The translations under genes were made by a program, and so were the position numbers. The notes under the pieces were generated by a model. It was not told the DNA's origin. It made no database searches and was given only the letters and a program-made list of their open reading frames with translations. Shown here one piece after another: positions 54,803 through 64,000 of a stretch of DNA of 64,000 nt (position 1 is its first letter; the number at the start of each line of letters is the position of its first letter). Source of the DNA: Hypomesus transpacificus (taxonomy: Eukaryota > Chordata > Actinopteri > Osmeriformes > Osmeridae). Location: the NCBI RefSeq assembly GCF_021917145.1, contig NC_061072.1, forward strand, positions 14,486,742 to 14,550,741, written 5' to 3'.

Positions 54803-56310
54803 GTGTACAGTTGTGTCATGCCTGCCAGCAGCCTTGCACATTATCTGAAGTCAGGGAAGAATTCAGTCATATTTTCCATTCACTTTGTGTGTCTGACTCT
54901 GGATGTCTGCTTCAGGGGGGTGGGGTGAGGGGGAGGAGAAGGGGCCCAGGTCTCCAGAGAGAGTCAAAACCAGAGGAGGAAAGAAAACTAGGCCTGCATA
55001 GGGATGTTGGCTTTAGCAACAATTTACATTCAGACAAAGTAAAGTGAACTACTGAACTAGGAGAGTTAAGAGGCAAAGGAAGGGTTGCGACAGTTTTTTT
55101 TATTGTTTCTTAAAATCTGTTCCATCGTGTTCAAGAGACAACGTCCCCTCATCGGGAAATGATGCTTGTAAACTATCTTAAAGGCTCAAGAGGTAGACAT
55201 AGACCCGTGCCTTTAGGGCTGCGTTCCTTGCTGTGTCATCCAAGAAGGAGGTACTCTGTGGAGGGGAGGAGTTTATTAGGGTCCTCTGCGTTCTCTCACG
55301 CCCTCAGCCGGAGAGACTGCCCAGGGGGGGAGGGGCTTACAAACAGATGGAAGACTTCAAGTTTATGTGTTTTTCACTTCCCGTTTAAACATCAACTGCT
55401 CAAAAAAAGTACAATTTATATCAACATGAGATGTGAGACCTGGGATGGAACTGAAATAAACAGCTTCATAAAAGCCAGAGAATTCAACAGCTTTGTTTTG
55501 TGCATAGATTTCAGCAATCTCTGAATCTAACTACGTAATACAATCTAAGTAATTCTTCCCCCATGATCCCACAACCAAAGTGACTCGTGGATGAATACGC
55601 AGTCCATTGTAGTCCAATGGATAGAAACAAACAGAAGACAAACCACAGACTGGGTTTGTCCACAGCTGCCCTCTGTATACAGTAAGATACAGTTTCAGTC
55701 CTACATTCCATCCCTAACCAGGCCGAAAACTACTGCCCCAAATGCAAATGACTGGTGTATAGCGGAGACAGTGGTGCTCATCTAGGAAGCACCGGGCCTT
55801 AGCCCTACAGACAAAAGCAAAGCCGTGCCATTATGAGATGATTGTAGCTCACAGGACTCACTCGCTAGACAAGCTAGCCAGCTACTAGGCTTTGGAGCCA
55901 TCCACCCTGTAATCGGGCTTTCCTAAATGCTCTGGAGAAGCCCCTCCTTCCTTCAGATTTTACACAGCAGCTTTGAACAAACTCTGGAGGTCTGGGGCTG
56001 GGCCTGCAGATGGTTGGTGTAAACACACTGCCGGTGTTGAGACATTACTTATCTGTCTGGCTTTGTGCGTGAGGGACAGACCAGACCGGGAGAAAGCAGT
56101 GTGTGCACTAGCTTGTCTTCCTAGCTGCAAGAGTGCTCAGGTAAACAGATTTTTAGAGTTACAGTGGATTCAGAAAGTTGATCGATCAACTTGAGAGAGT
56201 AGCTAGACGCAAGCTAACCCTGAGTAGAACGCATGTAACAGCCCGCTTGACGTTTGCAAAATGGCATCTAAAGGACTCTGAGAGCATGGGGGAAAAGATG
56301 ATTTAAACAT

Positions 56311-56460
56311 CTTTGCGCAGAACTCCAAGCGATATGTCTGGCGAACACCTGGTCCTTCTCATCACCTGGCTAATACCATCAGTATTGTGAAGCACAGTAC
56401 AGCACAGTGCTGGCAGCATCATGCTATGGGGGTACATCTCAGTGGCAGGGACTTCTCTAA
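56311..56460 (+). pseudogene. Tc1/mariner transposase fragment
   Basis: The frame beginning at 56319 reads NSKRYVWRTPG followed by HHLANTI and VKH, matching the C-terminal catalytic region of Tc1-type transposases. A GGCAGCATCATGCTATGGGG block, highly characteristic of fish Tc1 elements, follows. Frames are broken and the inverted repeats are not seen, so this is an old internal fragment. Confidence 0.75.
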
Positions 56461-58449
56461 GATGGTAACAAACAACAAACTAATATTGGCCGCAAACAAT
56501 AGGAAGATCTGTTTTGACATTGGATGAAAACCATGAATTGGACCCATGAACTTTCTCCTAATGTATTGTTATGACTCAACAAGAATCTTTGATCAATGTC
56601 GAATGGTGCCGAATGCAATTGATCATAGTTCATAAATTGTGGGGTGCCATGGATAAAATAACTGTCTGTTTTGGTTATAAGAGTTCACTTCTTTGCCCCA
56701 TGGCTGTTTAATATGCAGGGTCAAAGAATGTATGTCTGCTATGTATCAAACAATGTTTATATAAAGTTTATCTCCTCAAAGACTGGCATGGAGTTAAGAA
56801 GTTATGGGGTTTCTGGAATCACTCCGTTTGTCTAAGGTCTAAAATAAGTGATATCAGGAATGTAGTACTTGCATTAGGTGTTCTACTTTTTACTCAAACG
56901 CTAAGACAGAGTGGCAGCTAGGAACCCATGTAATCCTTGAGTTACTCATTAGAATAACATGTCTTGATAACAGACAAAATACAGTTACAATTTCCAACTA
57001 CTCTTGTCCTGAACTGAACTGGCCCCTTCCTAACCTATCATGTGTCACCGGCAGTTAACATTGCAATAGGTGAGTATATATATTTTTGGAATAGCATATA
57101 CAAGATACACAGTCTCCCACAAAAGTAACACTCTTATCAGCTACAGTGATACCAGAATGTTGCAAATTATTGACAGATTAATGGCCACATGATCTTTCTC
57201 TCTTGGAGAAGGGAGACATTAGTGGAATCTATCTTTCGTTTGGCCAAATTCTTTGTCTAATGTAGAGCAGTAGCCTTATATTGATAGATAGTATGAAATA
57301 GCTCTTGGCAAAAGGCTAAGCTTTGAAGCAAACCTAGCATATGTTCAAACCCTTACAAGTAGAAACACGTGCACCTGGCCAGATTCTATGCTGGACTCCA
57401 TCGCTCAGAGGCTTGCTGGTGAATGCACAGGTTGTGTTACCTCCCAAGCTGCCTGTGCTATAAGAATCCACTGTGTAATCAGTTGGCCTGTCTTGACACT
57501 CTCTAAGTTATATGACTTAACTCATGCAGTGCATGTTTGATGTAAAAGACACTTTAAAAGACCTTTCCTACTCACATTTGAAATGGACGGTTTTCTCTTT
57601 GGGTTTCCCTTTTTCCAAGACTGCTTTTCGTATACACAGGGTCCAACCAAACAGACAGGTTGCTTCCGTTCATGGCTTCTGGGGTATCAGGTTTCATTGA
57701 GGAAAATAGTCCCATCATGCTCATTAACAGTTAGCAGCTAAGAAGCTTCTCTCTCTATTAGGTGTCTCCTTCATTCTCTACCTTCACAGGGCCATGGCAA
57801 TGTTGCATTCTGACAAGTTTCTCCAGCAATTCTTTGCTAATTGTCCTCTTGTTCTCCTATTTATTAGAGTTTGATACAAATGTGGCGTTAAACATCTTTA
57901 ATGGTTTCGCTGTACATATATGGATTTTTTTCATAAACATGTTACGTAAATGGGAGTTCAAAAAAGTTACATTCAAACGAGGACACCAACAACATGGAGG
58001 CATGAACTTATTTGAGATACCTGTGAGAAAAGGGTTGTCCTTGGCTGCATGAACGGACATAAACGCAGCTGAAACTAAATTCTTCCTCCTTTCTCCAGAG
58101 TGCTTCCACCCAAACCACCAGACTGAACTCTCAGGGAATAGCCCCGTAAATACAGATTACAGTGACTGCAGACCAACAAAAACACCAGAAAATGACCATT
58201 TCTATTTAAACTCCATCCGTCTAGCTTCTAACTAATTTCAGTCATGGAAACGTAGTAGGAATGTTCCAGAACCATATGGAAGACAAGTGAACCATGATGC
58301 AAACGTAATGATTTTAATTTCCCAGAATGCACCACCCCAATGAAAAAAAATGGGTGTACAACGACACCTTGAATGGTGCATATTGAAGAAAATAGATGGT
58401 GCTAACAACTGGTGTGAATACAGCTTTGTAACAATAATGCTGTTCAACA

Positions 58450-58482
58450 TAACACGCACACGCACACACACATGCACACGCA
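58450..58482 (+). repeat. CA-rich microsatellite
   Basis: Short CA/CG-interrupted repeat. Confidence 0.7.
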
Positions 58483-59679
58483 CTCTATTTTCCCATGTTT
58501 GTGTGGAATACCAATCTTTTAAAACAATCATTACATTCATCACTCAGCCATATACATTATTACACGAGAATATGTGCTAAGGATTTCATAAATCAAGCAA
58601 CACCACCACGCATCACCCTTGGGGTATGAACAATGGATAACATGTATAGGACTCTGTAAAGAGAGGTTGACAGCTGCCTGTCTCTGACAAACAGGTGTCA
58701 AAACAGTCCTGTACTTTCATGAAAGTGTAAACAGATGCTTAAAAAATACCTGCAAAGTGCTGCAGAATAGTAACCACTATGTTTTACTGTACTGGGAGGA
58801 AAAAACACTTTCCTTTCTGGGGTGGGCCACATCATCAACTTGACAGAATCCCTTGCTGCCTGTACAGATGGAAGACCATTTCAAGACATTGAGGTGACAG
58901 TGCCCGTGATGCCCATGCACAAGATGTAGCCAGTGATTATAACGTTGGTAAGTTTTTTTTTTTTTTTGGATGGAGTGCCTGTGAGGTGACAAATTGTTTT
59001 GACATATCTATTTTTCATGAATGCAAACAGCTCATCAAACAATGACACAAGTGGCACTGACACCCAAAAGACACACAGACAGAAAGAGATTCACGGAATT
59101 ATAGATCGATGCTTATTGCCATTGGAGAGACAGATTGGTCACCTAAGGATACTGCAAAGTTAGTAATGTAAGGTAAGACTGAACTTTGTGGTGTTGCAAT
59201 GGCAACTATGTTTTAGGACTTTCATCCTGCTAGAAGCAGGTTGGCCAGGCCCAATAGCAGTCCCAACCAATGAGAAACCTTTAATGTACTGATGAAACTT
59301 TCACCTGCCAACAGAATGAGCCCATTAAATAATAGGTTATAAAATAAGTTGTTTATTATCATATGTTTAGCCTGTCAGCAACCTAATCTCTTGAACATCC
59401 CTTAAACTAAAGTCATAAAATCTCTTCTGTTAGAACAACATTCACTCAATAGGAAGGTACTTCCTTGCTTAATATTACGGAGTATAACGTGATGAAGATT
59501 ATACATGAAATATTAAAAGTTCTTTGCGCTTCTTTCGGTGACTAAACCAAAGACACGTAGTGAGAAGACTGTATGAGAGTAGAAATGGAGGGGGTCAATC
59601 TGGGCCATGGTTCTCAAAGATGCAACGTGTCCACAGTGCAACGCGAGTGCTTTGTGTTACTGCCAGGTTTTCTTCTCTT

Positions 59680-59697
59680 TCTCTTTCTTTCTTTCTC

Positions 59698-59728
<31 letters not shown>

Positions 59729-59803
59729 CTCTCTTTCTGTCTCTCTGGTTATGTCCCTCCCTCTCTTTCTTTCTTTCTTTTTCCCTCTCTCTCTTTCTTT
59801 CTA
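59680..59803 (+). repeat. TTTC microsatellite
   Basis: TTTC/CT-rich tetranucleotide array with one non-repeat break near 59735-59758. Confidence 0.9.
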
Positions 59804-59922
59804 ACAAGCCATCCCTGATTTGCAGAGATGATTCTACGTGTACATTGCATATGATTATGTTTGTGACTAAGGTACCAAAAAACAAAGAGAGGAACTCAAT
59901 GAATGAATCATCGTCGTCGTCG

Positions 59923-60117
59923 TCATCTGCCGCTTGTCCGGGGATCGGGTCGCGGGGGCAGCGACCTAAGCAGGGAGGCCCAGACTTCCCTCCCCCCGGC
60001 CACTTCCGCCAGCTCTTCCTGGGGGACCCCAAGGCGTTCCCAGGCCAGCCGAGAGACATAGTCCCTCCAGCGTGTCCTGGGTCTTCCCCGGGGCCTCTTC
60101 CCAGTGGATGGCACTGA
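59923..60117 (-). pseudogene. LINE ORF2 C-terminal fragment
   Basis: On the minus strand the translation contains RGRPRTRWRDYVSRLAWE followed by QEELAEVAGGREVW. This is the C-terminal segment shared by very many fish non-LTR retrotransposon proteins (L2/Rex-type). It is GC-rich compared with its surroundings, and flanked by simple ATGAATCA repeats. Only a short piece survives. Confidence 0.7.
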
Positions 60118-60924
60118 ATGAATCATTTTGATCAAAATACTTGAAAAAAGAAACATATTTGAATACCCCTTTCGTTATACCATAGGCCCTAATGATAGTG
60201 TATAAAAAACATGAAGGAATACAATAGCCTCCATACTCACTGAATGAACATGCAACTTAACACAGGTGCTACGTAATGGTGCTTTGCAATCTGTAACTGG
60301 GTTATGTTTGACTAGTTTCGCAAACTGGAAACACAAAATATAGACCATTTCTGAAATACAATGACACACAAAACAGGACATGACATTGCCAATCGACCCC
60401 ACCACACAATGTATCAGTTTTGAGTGACTTCTCCAGGCCTAAATGTAAGCTGAGTTGAATTGTTGAGTTTCTAGAACATTTCAATCCATTTACATGAATT
60501 CTTGGTTCTATGTAAACAACATGTCCAACAAACTGAAAATATGAAACTGTCTAAACACAACTCTGTTACTATTCCAAACCCAGATATGTGCAACTTATTC
60601 TGACACGGAAATAGTCATCCAACAATCAAATGAACAGTGGTATACGTGGTAAATCTTTACAAGTTGCTCCAACTTCAATGATAAACCATTCAGCCTTTTT
60701 AGTCTTGATGAAAAACGTTGAATTGAGAAAGTAATCACTTCAAATGCATGTCAAGTCATCCGAAAAAAGCTCTATGTTTGTGAAACTATGTTTGCACATC
60801 AACATTTTAACAAAAAAGTGAACTTGTTTGACACTTTAAGGCGGCCCCTTCGAAAGTGAAGGAGGGACTCAGAGACTTGTACATGTAGAAGTTGAGCGCA
60901 CAGGCCCTCCCCAAAACGTTGGCA

Positions 60925-60930
60925 TATAAA
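60925..60930 (+). promoter_or_regulatory. col1a1 TATA box
   Basis: TATAAA in the context GGCATATAAAAGC lies 158 bp upstream of the col1a1 ATG. A start near 60955 would give a 5' UTR of about 130 bases, close to that of mammalian COL1A1. Confidence 0.75.
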
Positions 60931-61052
60931 AGCTAGACTAACTCATTTGTTTAGGCAGTAGGGAGTTTCTGCTAGGGTCTGGATTGGAGTAACAAAGACC
61001 GGGCCCTGACTTGTATGATTGGAGTCTGAGTAAAAAAAGGATTCCCCTTGCC

Positions 61053-61099
61053 TCAAAGAGTCTACATGTCTAATATTTAGACATGTTCAGCTTTGTGGA
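61053..61099 (+). promoter_or_regulatory. Collagen 5' stem-loop spanning the start codon, with uORF
   Basis: A perfect 10-bp inverted repeat (61064-61073 ACATGTCTAA with 61077-61086, 3-base loop) encloses the initiator region. The main ATG at 61083 is inside the right arm. A short upstream frame, ATG TCT AAT ATT TAG (61066-61080), ends three codon-lengths before it. The CAAAGAGTCTACATGTCTA words are conserved with mammalian COL1A1, where this stem-loop binds LARP6 and coordinates type I collagen translation. Conservation is from family knowledge; binding in this species is inferred. Confidence 0.88.
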
Positions 61100-63916
61100 T
61101 ATTCGGTTAGCGCTGTTGCTCAGCGCAACAGTGCTTTTGGCAAGAGGTCAAGGCGAGGATGACAGTAAGTATGACTTTCAAACATTGTTCTGAATTCATG
61201 GAACAGGAACACTCTGAGAACTGGATATTGCTCGAGGATGCTTTGCACTTCGTATATTGTGTTCTGGGGATTATCAGATCGCTGCTTTGTGCGACACCTG
61301 ACTCCAAATAGTAGGCAAACTTGACAAAGCATATGCTTTGCAATCGGAAACTATGATACTTATAACATTAGAAATGCCTATAATTATTGTGGATTGATCT
61401 GCAAACATGATCGAACATGTTTCTGGAAGCCATTTAGACGCTCAGCCAGTGCGTCCCTTGTTAACGCGCATTTGTATTCCCTCGGGCAAGGGAAATTGTG
61501 GCATCTGTAAACTTGGATGCACGAGGAGATAACATGATTGCACAATTATTGAGTAGAGAATAATGATACAAACCACAAGAAACAAAATATGTTTTTGAAC
61601 TTGTATTGACAATCTTTTAAAGTAAAGACAACAAAAATGCATGGATCCTTATGAGTTCAAAATTGCCTTGAGTGCGGTCTACCATAATTCAGAATGACGT
61701 AGTCCGAGAATAAATTATTGCCAAATCTTGAACAGGCACAGTACGATCTATAATGATGAATAAGCACTTATTTTATTGTTCATCGGATTAGTATCTTTTC
61801 ACTACATTGGCTTTAACTATATCAGAATAGAATAAACTGTTTTTCTTACGAAACGGTTTTACTCCGACGTCGACTGGTGAAAGTCTAGACATCAATTAAT
61901 CACAGCGCATACACCATGAGGATCTGAAAACTTTGACGAGTTTTGAGCGCCTCCCTGTGGCCTTTTAGTGTAAAAGCAATGCCCTACCCAGCTCCACCCT
62001 ATTATTTGTATTTTTTTGTAAAGCATCTTATAAGCATACATGTTCATGCAATAATGAACTACAGGTTCGCAAATTTAAGAAATATTTAGCACTGTCAAAT
62101 ATACACGTGTTTTTTTTCAGGCTTCAGGCCAGGCCTCAAACATTTTACCACGCTAGGCCTGGGCCTACATATCTCCATATTTATTTTACATTTAATCATT
62201 TATTCATTTAGCAGACGCTGTTATACATACATATTTATTTATTTCTCTCTCTATAAACTCTAATAGTTAACAACTCTTGCTGAACCCTTTAAAAAAACAT
62301 GCGTAAAGGCCTATTTTATTTTAGTATATGATCTAGGCTATAAGTGACCACAGTTCTTAGGCTGCCATTAAAGAACCAGTAGTCTATAGGCCTAGACTAA
62401 ACAATAAACCTTTTAAAAAAAATCTATAGGCCTCCTGGCATTCAGGCTTGACCTGGCCTTTAGGCCCGTTTATTTTGTATAGCAGCATAATGGGCCTTTT
62501 GGAGCTAACAATGTAATCCTTATGTTTAAATGATAAAACATTTTTACTGTTTGTTTTCACTAACAACAATGTCCTTCTTCACAGGCGGATACGGCAGTTG
62601 CACATTGGAGGGCCAGTTGTACAACGATAAGGATGTATGGAAACCTGAGCCATGTCAAATCTGCGTGTGCGACAGCGGAACTGTTATGTGCGACGAAGTG
62701 ATTTGCGAGGACACAACTGACTGCGCCAATCCAGAAATTCCCGATGGGGAATGCTGCCCTATTTGCCCCGACGACTCAAACGGTAGCGTTGCTTGATGTC
62801 CTCCTAAATGTGTTTTGGTACCATGCTGGTGCCCTCTAGTGGCACCAGTGAGGGTCAGAGTGTAATCAGACAGGAGGGGTCAACACCAGTAGAGAGGAGT
62901 TCGATCCAGACCTACAGGTCAAGGACACACCATTTGAGGAAAAAATCGCCTTGGATTCACTTTTGCAATTCATTTTTTGTCCCTTGATTGGATTTAACCT
63001 TTATATTGATTAAGTGCGAATATATTCAGATTAACGAAAGACTACAATACCCCATGACACATTTACCTTAGGCCTGCCAACCGTAGGACAACTTTCAAAA
63101 CTCTTACCTACCATGGGACTACCTACTATAAGCCAATCAACCATATCTAGCACTGGACTACCTTCCATTCCTAACCCTAAATACCATATGACTACCCATC
63201 ATAACAATAACTACCTCAGGCCTACCTGCCAAAGGACTCCTTAATACTGACATAAATACCATTAGACTGCCTAACATAGCACTGCCTACCATAGCACTGC
63301 CTACCTACCATAGCACTGCCTACCATAGCACTGCCTACCTACCATAGCACTGCCTACCATAGCACTGCCTACCTACCATAGGACTGCCTACATACCATAG
63401 CACTGCCTACCTACCATAGCACTGCCTACCTACCATAGCACTGCCTACCATAGCACTGCCTACCTACCATAGGACTGCCTACATACCATAGCACTACCTC
63501 GCATAAGTCTAACCACCATTGAACTGCCCATTATAGGCCTGCTTAACATAGGACAACTTACCTCACAACTGCCTACCATGGAACAATATATCATATGACT
63601 GCATACAGGACTAGCTACAATTCCCTATAAGGCTTTGCTACAGTAGTAAAATTTGTCTCTGGGACTGGGTAACGGCAGGGTTCTCGATAGCAAGGTGTTG
63701 CAGGTTCAAATCCCCCATGTAAGGTTCACCTCTTTAGATAAAACGTTGTGCTAAATGAACGTTACATCATAATTGTTATTTTGATTATTATCATGCAGAA
63801 ATATTTCTTGGTTAGCCAGAGGTAAACTGCATTACCTTCCATTATGTATGTGTTTTAAAGCTAAATTAATATATTTTTCCTTCTAAATTTGTTTCATAGG
63901 TGGCCCGGTGCCAGAG
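61083..63916 (+). CDS. col1a1: Type I collagen alpha-1 chain, first three coding exons (partial)
   Basis: Coding exons are 61083-61164, 62585-62782 and 63900-63916, with canonical splice sites and agreeing phases. The gene continues past the window. Exon 1 encodes the signal peptide ([19 protein letters not shown], then ARGQGEDD). Exon 2 encodes the von Willebrand factor C domain of the N-propeptide, with ten cysteines including the CQICVC, MCDEVIC and ECCPIC motifs. Exon 3 is a 17-base microexon-like exon (GPVPE end). The product is secreted procollagen, which forms type I collagen trimers of bone, skin and tendon. Fish often have two copies (col1a1a and col1a1b); I cannot tell which this is. 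Confidence 0.96.
62205..62219 (-). repeat. SINE-tail fragment in col1a1 intron 1
   Basis: CATTTAGCAGACGCT is the reverse complement of the conserved SINE tail seen at 19874-19887, so this is probably a truncated SINE or LINE end. Confidence 0.5.
63264..63500 (+). repeat. Minisatellite in col1a1 intron 2
   Basis: About a dozen copies of a 15-19-bp unit based on CATAGCACTGCCTAC, with or without an extra CTAC. Higher-order repeats occur, including a repeated variant with GGACTGCCTACATACC. Degenerate copies (CCTACCAT, ACTACC) spread from about 63060 to 63600. Confidence 0.9.
63650..63770 (+). repeat. Degenerate tRNA-SINE
   Basis: A box B-like GCAGGTTCAAATCCCC (about 63701) is followed by a TTGTGCTAAATGAACG tail, resembling a mutated version of the SINE at 19708. 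Box A is poorly preserved. Confidence 0.5.
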
Positions 63917-64000
63917 GTAAATATTTTCTTTATACACCTATTTCCAATGTAAATAGGTATTCACAATGTAAACAACAACACTTTTTATTTAATATTTTCT

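Larger units (their letters stand above)
48379..60900. other. Repeat-rich gene desert upstream of col1a1
   Basis: Outside the tracts and element fragments listed separately, no coding exon was supported on either strand. Apparent long frames at 48.5-48.9, 50.6-51.0, 52.4-53.3 and 54.3-55.0 kb are artefacts of microsatellites. An imperfect ~45-bp tandem duplication containing AACCCACCCTCC lies at 51230-51330. A short conserved-looking piece at 49552-49615 follows a CTCTGCAG acceptor-like site but has no partner exon. Confidence 0.4.

Noticed and set aside
54320-55047. Overlapping long frames rich in Arg-Glu or Leu-Ser
   Set aside because: They are translations of the CT repeat in all frames, not proteins.
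63264-63500. CRISPR-like spaced repeats
   Set aside because: Units are contiguous or separated by 4-bp variants without unique spacers, so this is a minisatellite in a vertebrate intron.
63680-63720. tRNA gene suggested by a box B sequence
   Set aside because: No acceptor stem or proper box A is present, and the following tail matches a SINE.

Overview
This window looks like teleost fish nuclear DNA. Its genes are split into short exons with GT..AG introns, and it carries a tRNA-derived SINE with a 'GCGTCTGCTAAATGAC' tail, L2-like LINE tails, a Tc1 transposase remnant, a hAT-like element, abundant CT/CA/GGGA microsatellites and a gammaretrovirus/epsilonretrovirus-like provirus. I cannot name the species. 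All identities come from reading translated sequence; no database search was run.

Layout. 1-5590: 5' coding exon of an ARHGAP27-like RhoGAP gene on the minus strand (SH3 domain); its remaining exons are not seen and probably lie beyond the left edge. 7496-10457: complete five-exon lsm12 (+), divergent from arhgap27. 11775-12395: decayed leucine-rich-repeat receptor fragment. 13343-15047: complete four-exon tmem101 (-). 17890-19102: gngt2, the cone transducin gamma subunit (+). 19708-19909: tRNA-derived SINE. 21440-25938: complete eleven-exon retsat (+), all-trans-retinol 13,14-reductase. 27394-38581: about 11 kb with no gene I can support. 38582-48378: a 9.8 kb provirus with paired 525-bp LTRs that read as identical and a 4-bp target duplication; it has gag, pro-pol, an env leader remnant and a 1050-bp hAT-like element nested in gag. 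48379-60900: gene-free DNA with four long purine/pyrimidine tracts and old LINE and Tc1 fragments. 61083-63916: first three coding exons of col1a1 (+), with TATA box and the conserved start-codon stem-loop and uORF; the gene runs off the right edge.

The host genes are unrelated in function (RNA-binding/Ca2+ signalling adaptor, membrane protein, cone phototransduction, retinoid metabolism, fibrillar collagen). They are neighbours by conserved synteny, not an operon. Human LSM12, TMEM101, ARHGAP27, GNGT2 and COL1A1 all lie in 17q21, whereas human RETSAT is on chromosome 2.

The most interesting object is the provirus. Its LTRs appear identical, implying recent integration, yet its gag and pol are broken by frameshifts, an early stop and a transposon with a perfect 8-bp target duplication. 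Its gag and pol share one frame separated by a UGA in a strong readthrough context, and the bases after the 5' LTR do not form a normal primer-binding site.
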